Below are positions 1-5,264 of a stretch of DNA of 10,019 nt, one piece after another; the first letter of the stretch is position 1; every line of letters starts with the position of its first letter. This DNA comes from Candidatus Pacearchaeota archaeon. Its GTDB lineage: Archaea; Nanoarchaeota; Nanoarchaeia; Pacearchaeales; GW2011-AR1. The translations under genes were made by a program, and so were the position numbers. Under the pieces are notes generated by a model. That model was not told the origin of the DNA and did not search any database. It saw nothing but the letters and a program-made list of their open reading frames with translations. The stretch lies in assembly GCA_002690445.1 (NCBI GenBank), contig NZER01000355.1, positions 1-10,019 on the forward strand, read 5' to 3'.

Positions 1-552
1 AGTTACTAGAGCTTCTGGCATTGGGATTCCATGAATTTCATCTGCTTCTCTTTGGAACATTAAGTGATAAATTTCATCAACATCAAATCTGATATTTGTG
101 CCTTCAACAGGTGTTTGCATTTCATATCCAACAATAATTCCCTCAGCATTTGCAACAATTGCAACTTTGCCAGGATTCAGAGGTTTTAGATTAGTCACTC
201 TTCCTTGTTCATCTTTAATTTTATGAGCAAAAGAATCTCCGCAGATCATTGCGACAATCCATTGATTTTTTAAAACACTTCTTGCACTCTCTCTTCCAAC
301 ACCTCTAATTTTGTCTAACTTTTTTTGATTTTTGTCATCAGCTATAATTCTTCTTCCAAAAGTCCATGATGCAAACTTCATAATTACTTGTCTTAACTCT
401 GAAATTTTTCTATAATATCCATTCCATTTTTTAAAATCAGGTATGAAGAAAGTTTCTTTAATTTCAGCACCATCAGTATCTTGAGATGCAACAGTGAATT
501 CTGTTCCTTGATTTGAGAAATCTGTTGTTTGACCAGTTCTTATTGTTGCCAT
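1..552 (-). CDS. Portal protein, N-terminal 184 residues (cut by window edge)
   Basis: An open frame starts at ATG 552 and leaves the window at position 1, so only 184 residues are visible. The portal is the dodecameric ring at one capsid vertex through which terminase pumps DNA. Seen: a helical segment (about 40-68), then the segment GDSFAHKIKDEQGRVTNLKP (105-124), followed by PLNPGKV and a strand-rich stretch (128-145), then DVDEIYHLMFQREADEIHGI (157-176). The 'G-s-a-h-k-i ... L-k-P-L-n-P-g-k-V' pattern and the 'D-E-I-y-H-l-m ... G-I-P' pattern are typical of phage portal proteins. The start is supported by a TATA box 22 bases upstream. It lies downstream of terminase and two probable virion proteins, the expected place. 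Identification is from sequence pattern and synteny, not from a search. Confidence 0.82.
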   Translation of the reverse strand, partial: MATIRTGQTTDFSNQGTEFTVASQDTDGAEIKETFFIPDFKKWNGYYRKISELRQVIMKFASWTFGRRIIADDKNQKKLDKIRGVGRESARSVLKNQWIVAMICGDSFAHKIKDEQGRVTNLKPLNPGKVAIVANAEGIIVGYEMQTPVEGTNIRFDVDEIYHLMFQREADEIHGIPMPEALVT

Positions 553-573
553 GTAAATCCTTGTATTTTGATG

Positions 574-581
574 TATTTAAA
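574..581 (-). promoter_or_regulatory. TATA box of the portal gene
   Basis: TTTAAATA on the minus strand, centred 25.5 bases upstream of the portal ATG at 552. It has the same spacing as five other boxes in the window, predicting a leaderless transcript that starts at or next to the ATG. It lies inside the region just upstream of the preceding gene's stop, so the portal gene has its own promoter. Confidence 0.75.
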
Positions 582-594
582 TGTTTTCTGCTGT

Positions 595-1014
595 TTATTC
601 TTCCCATCCTACTAACATTATAGAACCTGATGAATTTATTAAGGATTTAAATGATAATCTTGTTCCTGTAGAAAATTTCATAGGAGTTATAAAACTAAAA
701 TCTTTAGATGCGCCTGCAGTTCCATCAGAATCTAATGTTACGATTAAAATATCCACTTCGCTGGCTGCAGCTCCTGTTGCTAAAAGAAGGTCATGTTTTG
801 ATGTTGATGTTGTGTTAAATATTATATTTGTAACATAAAAACTTTTTCCAGTTGGTACTGTGTGTACTTCGTTATAATCTGAGTCTGGAGCACTTAGAAA
901 TTTAAATGTTTCTTCTTGAGCTGATTCTGCACTTCTATAACTTGATGGTCCAACTGTTGTATGTCCACCTACAATTCCTGGAATTCCACTTGGTCCTGGT
1001 AAATCTAATGCCAT
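595..1014 (-). CDS. Probable virion protein with collagen-like N-terminus, 139 aa
   Basis: I place the start at ATG 1014 (MALDLPGPSGIPGIVGG), one base after the stop of the gene before it. A longer frame back to 1065 would overlap that gene by 50 bases without reason. The N-terminus holds a short glycine/proline-rich collagen-like segment (GPSGIPG, about residues 7-13). The remaining 100 residues alternate short hydrophobic strands with Ser/Thr/Gly turns and are probably beta-rich, for example VPTGKSFYVTNIIFNTTS and SGSIMLVGWEE at the end. No catalytic motif is visible. Its place between terminase and portal and its beta-rich composition suggest a structural component of the virion, perhaps a surface or head protein. 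I do not recognise the family. Confidence 0.72.
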   Translation of the reverse strand: MALDLPGPSGIPGIVGGHTTVGPSSYRSAESAQEETFKFLSAPDSDYNEVHTVPTGKSFYVTNIIFNTTSTSKHDLLLATGAAASEVDILIVTLDSDGTAGASKDFSFITPMKFSTGTRLSFKSLINSSGSIMLVGWEE

Positions 1015-1015
1015 T

Positions 1016-1387
1016 TTAAGCGTTTGAGTCTGAAACAAAATCCACAAAACTTGGGTCAGATACAATTTTTTCTATTGCTAACATTCTAAATATATGTATA
1101 TTTATCATATCTTCTGCTTCAATTCTAGAAGTGAATCCAGCCATGTTATAAGCTATTGCTTGCATAGCAACATATCTTGCAACATATTCAGAAAGCATTT
1201 CAGCAGCCACACCCAAGATTGTTGCAACATTTGTACTCCAATCATATTGAGAAATTGAAGCTAAATAAGCTTCTGCTTGTAATCCCCATGCAGTTTTGTT
1301 TGGGTCTGTAAATCCTGTTGCATCAACATTCTCTCCAGCCATTGCATTCATTTCATCATCAGTTGATAAAATACTTGTTGCTGCCAT
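1016..1387 (-). CDS. Hypothetical protein between terminase and portal, 123 aa
   Basis: Mostly alpha-helical protein of 123 residues with no Cys, a rather acidic N-terminus (STDDEMNAM) and a hydrophobic Ala/Met-rich middle (about 65-92, NVATILGVAAEMLSEYVARY). The middle is amphipathic rather than a clear membrane span. The ATG at 1387 lies 22 bases downstream of a TATA box that itself sits inside the end of the terminase gene, so it can be transcribed apart from terminase. Its stop is one base from the next start. Position suggests a head or head-tail protein, but I recognise no domain and propose no function. Confidence 0.75.
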   Translation of the reverse strand: MAATSILSTDDEMNAMAGENVDATGFTDPNKTAWGLQAEAYLASISQYDWSTNVATILGVAAEMLSEYVARYVAMQAIAYNMAGFTSRIEAEDMINIHIFRMLAIEKIVSDPSFVDFVSDSNA

Positions 1388-1388
1388 G

Positions 1389-2747
1389 TTAAAATGAGCG
1401 CATAAAGATATTTAAACTTTTGTCTTTTGATGCAAGTTCTGTTGCTCTCATAATTCCTTCAACAATGTGTGTATCTCTTCCTGAAATCTTCACTTTACTT
1501 AGTCCATGAGTATCTTTAACAATATCCCATCTCACAGATCTAAAGGATTCTTTTATTTCATCCAAGTTATAAAGATGAAGTTCTCCTCTTTCACCCATTG
1601 CTCTTAAATTATCATGCATGTCCTCATTATAGAGTCTTTGTTTTCCTTCTTCTTGATTTATAGAAATTGCTCTGTTATTCATTGCAATAATTCTTCTTTT
1701 CATGTCTTCAATTTCCATTAAGTGATCTAATACTGAAACTCCTAATGTTCCTGCTCCTGCATCAATTCCAGATTGTACACAATCCCATTTCCTTGTGTAA
1801 TTCATTATTAATTTTTCATTATCAGTTGTTAGAAGCATTCTTTTTGTATAATGATCTATTTGAGTTATATTTTTATCATTGATTTTTTTAACAATTTCTG
1901 ATGTAAATGCATCTCCTCCCATACGGGCAAGGTCGAATCCTCCATAGTTTCTTCCTTCTTTTGGGATTATTTGAGTATCTGAATCGACATGACAGACTTT
2001 ATCAATCCATTTGTCACTGTAGAATTGTCTTTTATCAAGTGCAGCGATTCCTAAATATTCTTGAGCATATGACATTTCAGACATATCTTCTTTTTCTTCT
2101 TTTAGGAAAGCAATTAGTTCATCTCTTTGTTCTTGAGTCCAACTCTCACTTAGTGGTCTGTTTTTTGCAACAGTTTCAGTATCCATTTCCCAAACCTTAT
2201 ATCTTGCCTTTGGATCTTTTTTTATAACTGCTTTTTCATAACTTTTCCAGAAATATCCTTCTCTTCCATCAAATGTTCCCCACATCCATATCTTTCCTCC
2301 AGTAGTCGCCAGTATGGGTTTAGCTGCATCAAAGAATAAGTCTGGTTGAAATCCTCCTTCATCAACCATTAGCACTTGTCCTTCAAATCCTCTTGCTGAT
2401 TTTCCAGTATCACCAACAGGTTTTGCTAATAATATTCTTCTATTTTTATTAATTTTTAAAATTAACCTATTAAGTGTTGGTTTATCATTTCCTTTTCCAA
2501 CAAGTTTTTTATATTTTTGTTCAGCATAATTTGTTGCAAATGCAATAATCAGTTGTGCCTGGCCTTCTGTAATCGATGAGCAGACTATCTGAGAGGTAGG
2601 GTGATTATTATGGTGAGTCCTTAGCCATTCAACAGCTTTAATTGCAAATAGATGAGTTGCACCTATTCTTCTGCCTTTTCCTAGTAAAATGTGATTCTCC
2701 TCATCAGCTAGGATTTCTTTTTGCCATTTGTCAAGTTGAATTTCCAT
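1389..2747 (-). CDS. terL: Terminase large subunit (packaging ATPase/nuclease), 452 aa
   Basis: The motor that translocates DNA into the prohead and cuts it. ATPase domain (about 1-210): an adenine-side Gln motif in the first 10 residues (LDKWQ), a variant Walker A LLGKGRRIGATH (21-32) in which the Lys precedes RR rather than following the last Gly, Walker B VLMVDE (125-130), and a coupling motif TTGGKIWMWGT (148-158). Nuclease domain (about 265-440), RNase H-like: GGFDLARMGGD (269-279, Asp272), SGIDAGAG (326-333, Asp329), and GRDTHIVEGIMRA (423-435, Asp425), giving three acidic residues for two-metal catalysis. Length is normal for TerL. The start overlaps the small zinc-finger gene by 17 bases and lacks a TATA box, so it is probably co-transcribed. 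No convincing small terminase subunit is adjacent. Confidence 0.93.
   Translation of the reverse strand: MEIQLDKWQKEILADEENHILLGKGRRIGATHLFAIKAVEWLRTHHNNHPTSQIVCSSITEGQAQLIIAFATNYAEQKYKKLVGKGNDKPTLNRLILKINKNRRILLAKPVGDTGKSARGFEGQVLMVDEGGFQPDLFFDAAKPILATTGGKIWMWGTFDGREGYFWKSYEKAVIKKDPKARYKVWEMDTETVAKNRPLSESWTQEQRDELIAFLKEEKEDMSEMSYAQEYLGIAALDKRQFYSDKWIDKVCHVDSDTQIIPKEGRNYGGFDLARMGGDAFTSEIVKKINDKNITQIDHYTKRMLLTTDNEKLIMNYTRKWDCVQSGIDAGAGTLGVSVLDHLMEIEDMKRRIIAMNNRAISINQEEGKQRLYNEDMHDNLRAMGERGELHLYNLDEIKESFRSVRWDIVKDTHGLSKVKISGRDTHIVEGIMRATELASKDKSLNIFMRSF
1409..1416 (-). promoter_or_regulatory. TATA box inside the 3' end of the terminase gene
   Basis: TTTAAATA on the minus strand, centred 25.5 bases upstream of the ATG at 1387. 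It is embedded in the last codons of the terminase gene, so the sequence serves as both coding DNA and promoter. The spacing is identical to the other leaderless promoters here. Confidence 0.72.
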
Positions 2748-2850
2748 TCTTCTTTATTGAGTGTTTTTGCCTGCACCAAGCCCTACAGAATTTAGATTTT
2801 TTATATTTTGTGTAGAATATTTTGCCACATTCTATGCATTTATTTTTCAT
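2731..2850 (-). CDS. Zinc-finger microprotein, 39 aa
   Basis: A 39-residue ORF starting at ATG 2850 (MKNKCIECGKIF...). Four cysteines at 5, 8, 22 and 26 form CxxC-x13-CxxxC, and the rest is strongly basic (KYKKSKFCRAWCRQKH, C-terminal KK). This is the pattern of a single treble-clef or ribbon-type zinc finger likely to bind nucleic acid. The stop lies inside the terminase gene (17-base overlap), implying translational coupling. A second small protein in this window (4187-4357) has a very similar C-x2-C ... C-R-A-x-C layout, which argues that both are real. It could regulate terminase or act as a DNA-recognition accessory, but that is inference. Confidence 0.7.
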   Translation of the reverse strand: MKNKCIECGKIFYTKYKKSKFCRAWCRQKHSIKKNGNST

Positions 2851-2871
2851 ATTTTTAAAAATTTGTCAGTG

Positions 2872-2881
2872 GGGTTAACCC
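2872..2881 (-). repeat. Perfect 10-bp palindrome upstream of the zinc-finger gene
   Basis: GGGTTAACCC, a perfect palindrome 22-31 bases upstream of the zinc-finger ATG at 2850. It occupies exactly the place where other genes here have a TATA box. It may be a protein-binding site, though a single 10-bp palindrome could also arise by chance. Confidence 0.35.
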
Positions 2882-2924
2882 AAGCTTTATTCTTTTGCTC
2901 TTGAAGTTCGCTACTGGATTGCTC

Positions 2925-3083
2925 TTATCTAAAAGTCTTTGCTTTCTGTTTTCTTACTTCATCTAATAACATGTGTTTAATTACAATTATATCTTCTTCA
3001 CTTAATCCTTTTACTCTTATAGTTTTACCTTTTGTAGATTTATCAAATACACCATTAGATGTAAATACAAAGTCATTTATCAT
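2925..3083 (-). CDS. Small hypothetical protein, 52 aa
   Basis: ATG 3083 gives MINDFVFTSNGVFDKSTKGK and then a helix-forming stretch LSEEDIIVIKHMLLDEVRKQ (27-46), ending basic (KAKTFR). The start overlaps the repressor gene's 3' end by 11 bases, so the two are probably co-translated. There is no TATA box at its own start. The short strand region followed by one helix could be a small DNA-binding or partner protein. I recognise no family. Confidence 0.6.
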   Translation of the reverse strand: MINDFVFTSNGVFDKSTKGKTIRVKGLSEEDIIVIKHMLLDEVRKQKAKTFR

Positions 3084-3321
3084 TCTCTAAATCAGCTAGC
3101 TTCTGTAATGACTCAGCAGCCTTAATCTTTAATTCATTACATCTTCTAACAATATTAAGTTTATTATCATACTCACTTATTCCCATCTCTGCCAACATTA
3201 AACTAATCCCTCTTCTCAATCCTTCACTGAATTTGATCTTGTGTTGTCTACACAACTTATATAGATCTGGAGAAATATTAACTGATGTTTTAATCCATGG
3301 TTGTGCAAATCTTTGTGCCAT
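3073..3321 (-). CDS. Ribbon-helix-helix (CopG-like) transcription regulator, 82 aa
   Basis: Residues 10-48 fit the ribbon-helix-helix fold: a short strand WIKTSVNIS (9-17) that would pair in the dimer and enter the DNA major groove, helix A PDLYKLCRQHKI (18-29), a turn, and helix B FSEGLRRGISLMLAEMG (31-47). The C-terminal 30 residues are a charged helix (VRRCNELKIKAAESLQKLAD) that may extend dimerisation. Start ATG 3321 is supported by a TATA box at the standard distance. A perfect 16-bp palindrome sits between that box and the ATG, and more TATATA palindromes lie upstream, as expected for an autoregulated repressor. It heads the operon reading into the 52-residue protein, the zinc finger and terminase, so it may time late expression. 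Confidence 0.78.
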   Translation of the reverse strand: MAQRFAQPWIKTSVNISPDLYKLCRQHKIKFSEGLRRGISLMLAEMGISEYDNKLNIVRRCNELKIKAAESLQKLADLENDK

Positions 3322-3337
3322 GTATATATCTATATAC
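3322..3337. promoter_or_regulatory. Palindromic operator candidate at the repressor gene start
   Basis: GTATATA-TC-TATATAC, two perfect 7-bp inverted arms around a 2-bp centre, directly abutting the repressor ATG and lying downstream of its TATA box. A dimeric ribbon-helix-helix protein bound here would block the transcription start, so autorepression is the simplest reading. Confidence 0.55.
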
Positions 3338-3342
3338 CTCAG

Positions 3343-3350
3343 TTTTTAAA
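3343..3350 (-). promoter_or_regulatory. TATA box of the repressor gene
   Basis: TTTAAAAA on the minus strand, centred 25.5 bases from ATG 3321, the same distance as the other promoters in the window. This predicts a leaderless mRNA. Confidence 0.65.
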
Positions 3351-3363
3351 GATATGTACTCTC

Positions 3364-3452
3364 AAGTATATATATATATATACAAAAAAACAATACTTAT
3401 ATATATATATGATATATAGACATATACTTTTATGTGTAAGTATATACTTTTA
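3364..3452. repeat. TATATA palindrome array
   Basis: An AT-only stretch with several related palindromes: an 18-bp perfect palindrome of GTATA...TATAC type (3366-3383), a run of alternating TA (3395-3408), and AAGTATATACTT (3438-3449, perfect 12-bp). The 11-mer ATATACTTTTA occurs twice (3422-3432 and 3442-3452) with a spacing of exactly 20 bases, two helical turns. The palindromes share the GTATATA/TATATAC arms of the operator at 3322-3337. It could be an operator array, a divergent promoter for the island to the right, or an easily melted part of a replication origin. Confidence 0.6.
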
Positions 3453-3587
3453 AGGACTATTATGGAACTATTATAGAATTAGGGTATTGGAAAATATATA
3501 TTGTAGTGTTATGGTATTGGAATTGGAAATTGTGGATTAGGGGTTTGGAATTCAGAGCGCGGGATACCCGATATCAAGTGCGTCGTG

Positions 3588-3609
3588 CGAGCGAGCGAAG
3601 CGAGCGAGC
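3588..3609. repeat. GCGAGCGA direct repeat
   Basis: GCGAGCGA occurs twice around a single A, giving a purine-rich alternating GCGA tract of over 20 bases at the left end of the island. Its composition is extreme for this AT-rich window. On the plus strand it is followed directly by the G-run tract. Confidence 0.6.
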
Positions 3610-3612
3610 TAA

Positions 3613-3631
3613 GGGGGGGTGGGGGTGCGGG
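3613..3631 (+). other. G-quadruplex-forming tract
   Basis: On the plus strand, seven G, T, five G, TGC, three G: at least four runs of three or more G with loops of 1-3 bases, a fit to the usual quadruplex pattern. A second, weaker G tract (GGGGTGGGGTGG) lies at 3706-3717. Confidence 0.5.
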
Positions 3632-3692
3632 TTTCACCGCAGTGAAACCAGTATGCAACGGGTTTCCAGCCTTGAAGGTGAAACCAGTTGCA
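3628..3692. repeat. Tandem pair of GGGTTTC...GTGAAACC hairpins
   Basis: Two adjacent units each begin CGGGTTTC, end GTGAAACCAGT and are followed by TGCA, with stems 3630-3637/3642-3649 and 3661-3666/3680-3685. The outer sequences match while the loops differ (CGCA against a 13-nt insert). That pattern suggests duplication with selection on the stem ends. Confidence 0.65.
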
Positions 3693-3819
3693 GGGTTAGG
3701 CGTAGTGGGGTGGGGTGGCATCGCTATTGCCCGCAGGCAAGCAACTAAGGAAAGGCGGAAAACCATTGGTTTTCAAGTCCCTGTAACATAGGCATCTATC
3801 GCTGGAACAAGGCATTGTG

Positions 3820-3860
3820 CTCATGGGCTTGTTGGTTCTTGTAGGTCTTAAGCCCATGAG
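3820..3860. repeat. 11-bp perfect stem with 19-nt loop
   Basis: CTCATGGGCTT (3820-3830) is exactly complementary to AAGCCCATGAG (3850-3860). This is the longest uninterrupted stem in the island. The loop is GT-rich on the plus strand. Confidence 0.7.
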
Positions 3861-4142
3861 TCTAACTTTGGCTTGAGCAGGCAGTAGATGTGTATGCATA
3901 AAATCAAGCCTCAGCTTGCTATATTTGGAATGCTTTTGGCTTGAAGCCCCATGGCGTGCGTTGCAACTGCAATAAGCTGCCTCAAAGGCAGATTACCAAG
4001 CTGGCCTTAAATAAGGACAGTATAATAAGGGCTAAAAGCCCTGCTATTCGTCGTCATCTCTTAAAGAGATTGGGGATGAGGGTCTTTGGGGGGTTTGTTT
4101 TATCCTCAAACAGCCAGAAAGAGTTATTCGGTATAGCAAAAT

Positions 4143-4165
4143 CAGCTTAGCTACAGGCTAAGCTG
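4143..4165 (-). terminator. 9-bp hairpin after the zinc-finger operon (possible terminator or island boundary)
   Basis: CAGCTTAGC and GCTAAGCTG flank a 5-nt loop. On the minus strand the hairpin begins 22 bases after the stop of the zinc-finger gene and is followed by ATTTTGC, a short T-run. It could end the small-gene operon before the island or be the last stem of the island itself. Confidence 0.45.
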
Positions 4166-4186
4166 AAGTATGTAAACTTAATAAAT

Positions 4187-4357
4187 CTATCTGTTTGAGG
4201 CGTTGGTAATCCTTGCTTTTATTCCAGTTCTTCTTCTCCAGCCTTCTATTCGTTTAAGTCTGTTTTTCTTTTGAAAGTCTTTATAACAAGCCCTACAACA
4301 CCTTTTTCTATTAAAATAAGCTTTAGCTCCTGATCTTTCACAATACTCACATTTCAT
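4187..4357 (-). CDS. Zinc-finger microprotein, 56 aa
   Basis: ATG 4357 gives MKCEYCERSGAKAYF..., ending at TAG 4187. Cysteines at 3, 6, 21 and 24 (with an extra Cys20) make CxxC-x14-CxxC. The second half is very basic (KKNRLKRIEGWRRRTGIKAR), suggesting a single zinc finger with a nucleic-acid-binding tail. Its ATG overlaps the stop of the gene before it (ATGA), so the two are translationally coupled. The C-R-A-C segment and basic surroundings resemble the 39-residue protein at 2731-2850, suggesting paralogues. Role unknown; a viral regulator is plausible. Confidence 0.72.
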   Translation of the reverse strand: MKCEYCERSGAKAYFNRKRCCRACYKDFQKKNRLKRIEGWRRRTGIKARITNASNR

Positions 4358-4503
4358 GTTTCTTCTCTTAATATCCCTGCTTTCTGCAAATATCTCTTAA
4401 AAGAGTCTTCAAAACACACAAACTTAAACAAACTATCCTCAAGCATGTTCATTGCATACTCTAAATCCTCTTTAGCTGTCTTAGGCTTCTCAAAGTTACT
4501 CAT
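4354..4503 (-). CDS. Small hypothetical helical protein, 49 aa
   Basis: ATG 4503 to TGA 4354, starting MSNFEKPKTAKEDLEYAMNM and probably two helices (about 10-24 and 31-43) with an amphipathic pattern (LEDSLFKFVCFEDSFKRYL). It starts immediately after the stop of the upstream gene with no gap and overlaps the next start by ATGA, the tight packing of a viral operon. No known domain seen. Confidence 0.62.
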   Translation of the reverse strand: MSNFEKPKTAKEDLEYAMNMLEDSLFKFVCFEDSFKRYLQKAGILREET

Positions 4504-4674
4504 TTATCCATTTATCCTTGCTTTTAGTTCTTCTTTATCAAAGCATTTATCACATTCATAACAGTTCTTATCAAAATCTCCACTATCAATCAATTCAACC
4601 ACCTCTTTCAGTGCTTTAGCTATGATTAAGTTTTCTTGTGTAAATTCAGCTTCCAATTCTTTTATTGTTTTCAT
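4504..4674 (-). CDS. Small hypothetical protein with CxxCxxC cluster, 56 aa
   Basis: ATG 4674 to TAA 4504. Residues 1-32 form a helix (MKTIKELEAEF...ALKEVVELI). They are followed by NCYECDKCFD with three cysteines (38, 41, 44) that could bind zinc or help form a shared site, then a short charged helix. The stop touches the next ATG directly. A weak AAGGA lies about 15 bases before the start. Function unknown. Confidence 0.62.
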   Translation of the reverse strand: MKTIKELEAEFTQENLIIAKALKEVVELIDSGDFDKNCYECDKCFDKEELKARING

Positions 4675-4694
4675 GTTATTGTTTTTCCTTAAAA

Positions 4695-4723
4695 GCAGTA
4701 ATAAGGCATTTCTTAGTTACTGC
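4695..4723. repeat. Imperfect hairpin between two small genes
   Basis: GCAGTAA (4695-4701) pairs with TTACTGC (4717-4723). The inner TAAG/CTTA extends the stem past a one-base bulge, leaving a 7-nt or shorter loop. It spans the stop of the 62-residue gene and could stabilise or attenuate the mRNA. Confidence 0.45.
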
Positions 4724-4901
4724 TAACGATACTTCTGACATTGTTCATGTCTTGTGCTAATTCTAAGTAACTATTTACTATGAAATCTATATCTTTTTCA
4801 GTATATCCACTTGGAGTTTTCTTTTTTTTAATTAGTTCCAATTTATCTTTTAATAATTTATTTTTTTGTTGTAATCTTTTTATTATTTTTCTATATTCCA
4901 T
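4713..4901 (-). CDS. Small coiled-coil protein, 62 aa
   Basis: MEYRKIIKRLQQKNKLLKDK and the following KLELIKKKK form a long lysine-rich helix with heptad-like leucine/isoleucine spacing (about 5-28), probably a coiled coil. A break (TPSGYTEKD) precedes a second helix (DIDFIVNSYLELAQDMNNVR). It is strongly basic at the N-terminus. A poor TATA-like GCCAAATA sits at the usual distance. Function not recognised. Confidence 0.6.
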   Translation of the reverse strand: MEYRKIIKRLQQKNKLLKDKLELIKKKKTPSGYTEKDIDFIVNSYLELAQDMNNVRSIVSSN

Positions 4902-4932
4902 TGTTCTTATAAGGTTGTTAATTATTTGGCCA

Positions 4933-4961
4933 CTTGGGGCATCTCTGCAGAGACCCCCAAG
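4933..4961. repeat. GC-rich hairpin upstream of the 62-residue gene
   Basis: CTTGGGG (4933-4939) and CCCCAAG (4955-4961) enclose the perfect palindrome TCTCTGCAGAGA (4942-4953). It is much more GC-rich than its surroundings and contains no ORF. It sits between two small genes about 30 bases before a start codon, so it may be a terminator, an mRNA leader structure or a protein site. Confidence 0.55.
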
Positions 4962-4999
4962 GAGTATGATTTGTGATTACGGATAAGATTATGCGTAGT

Positions 5000-5098
5000 T
5001 TATGTATCGTATTCTTCTAATTGGTCTTTATCTTCTTCTAATTCACATTCACAAGGGTCTTCCTCAGTTCCTGCATGATTACAATATTTATCTTCCAT
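5000..5098 (-). CDS. Acidic cysteine-containing microprotein, 32 aa
   Basis: ATG 5098 to TAA 5000. The sequence starts MEDKYCNHAGTEEDPCECEL and is followed by an acidic tail. Cys6, His8, Cys16 and Cys18 could form a small metal site. It is preceded by the nested inverted repeat at 5127-5171. Neither a clear TATA box at the standard distance nor a Shine-Dalgarno is seen, so I hold it as probable only. Confidence 0.45.
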   Translation of the reverse strand: MEDKYCNHAGTEEDPCECELEEDKDQLEEYDT

Positions 5099-5126
5099 TG
5101 TTTGTATAACTTTTCTTATGCGCCGT

Positions 5127-5171
5127 TTAGGTACCAAAGTACTTTTTTGTACTTACTTTTGTGGTACCTAA
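5127..5171. repeat. Nested inverted repeat with four GTAC motifs
   Basis: Outer arms TTAGGTACC (5127-5135) and GGTACCTAA (5163-5171) enclose an inner hairpin AAGTAC-TTTTTT-GTACTT (5137-5154). GTAC thus occurs four times in 45 bases. It lies in noncoding DNA just upstream of the 32-residue ORF. It could be an operator for a multimeric repressor, a replication or recombination site, or an RNA fold. Confidence 0.68.
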
Positions 5172-5264
5172 CTTCTTGTTTAATATAAATGGGGGATGCC
5201 AGGAAGATTACCCGTCCACCTTGAACCCCCAATTCCCTACGCCCATAGTAGAGTTTTTTGTATA

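Larger units (their letters stand above)
3541..4170. ncRNA. Hairpin-dense GC-rich noncoding island (candidate structured RNA or replication locus)
   Basis: About 630 bp without a credible gene, visibly nearer half G+C in a window of about one third. I find a chain of short perfect stems separated by short linkers. Plus-strand positions: 3560-3570 (4 bp, ATA loop), 3630-3649 (8 bp, CGCA loop), 3661-3685 (6 bp), 3727-3740 (5 bp, CGCA loop), 3758-3774 (7 bp, ATT loop), 3820-3860 (11 bp, 19-nt loop), 3905-3918 (5 bp), 3938-3948 (4 bp), 3961-3972 (4 bp), 3977-3991 (6 bp, CAA loop), 4005-4016 (4 bp), 4028-4042 (6 bp, AAA loop), 4056-4070 (6 bp, TAA loop), 4093-4111 (5 bp) and 4143-4165 (9 bp). Frames on both strands here are short, proline- or basic-rich and lack promoters. 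Which strand is transcribed is unclear: plus would diverge from the repressor, minus would read in from the small genes at right. It fits no RNA family I know. Confidence 0.55.

Noticed and set aside
595..1065. Longer start at 1065 for the collagen-like virion protein
   Set aside because: It overlaps the preceding gene by 50 bases with no initiation signal, while ATG 1014 follows the stop by one base.
1907..2227. Plus-strand 106-codon frame inside terminase
   Set aside because: Antisense shadow of a clear terminase gene.
3364..3410. Possible CRISPR-like or simple tandem repeat
   Set aside because: Only alternating TA with no regular spacer; better read as palindromic operator or AT-rich DNA.
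3506..3899. Several 60-85-codon frames on both strands over the left half of the GC-rich island
   Set aside because: They are proline-, arginine- or repeat-driven translations of the GCGA and hairpin sequences (for example RASERSERAK), overlap one another, and lack promoters or Shine-Dalgarno sequences.
3941..4150. Plus-strand 69-codon frame in the island
   Set aside because: It runs through five perfect hairpins, has no promoter and would be the only plus-strand gene. The hairpins explain its composition better.
5191..5230. GGGGG and CCCCC runs with a TATA-like stretch and an 11-codon ORF
   Set aside because: A 5-bp stem with a 30-base loop is weak, the ORF is too short, and no promoter spacing matches.
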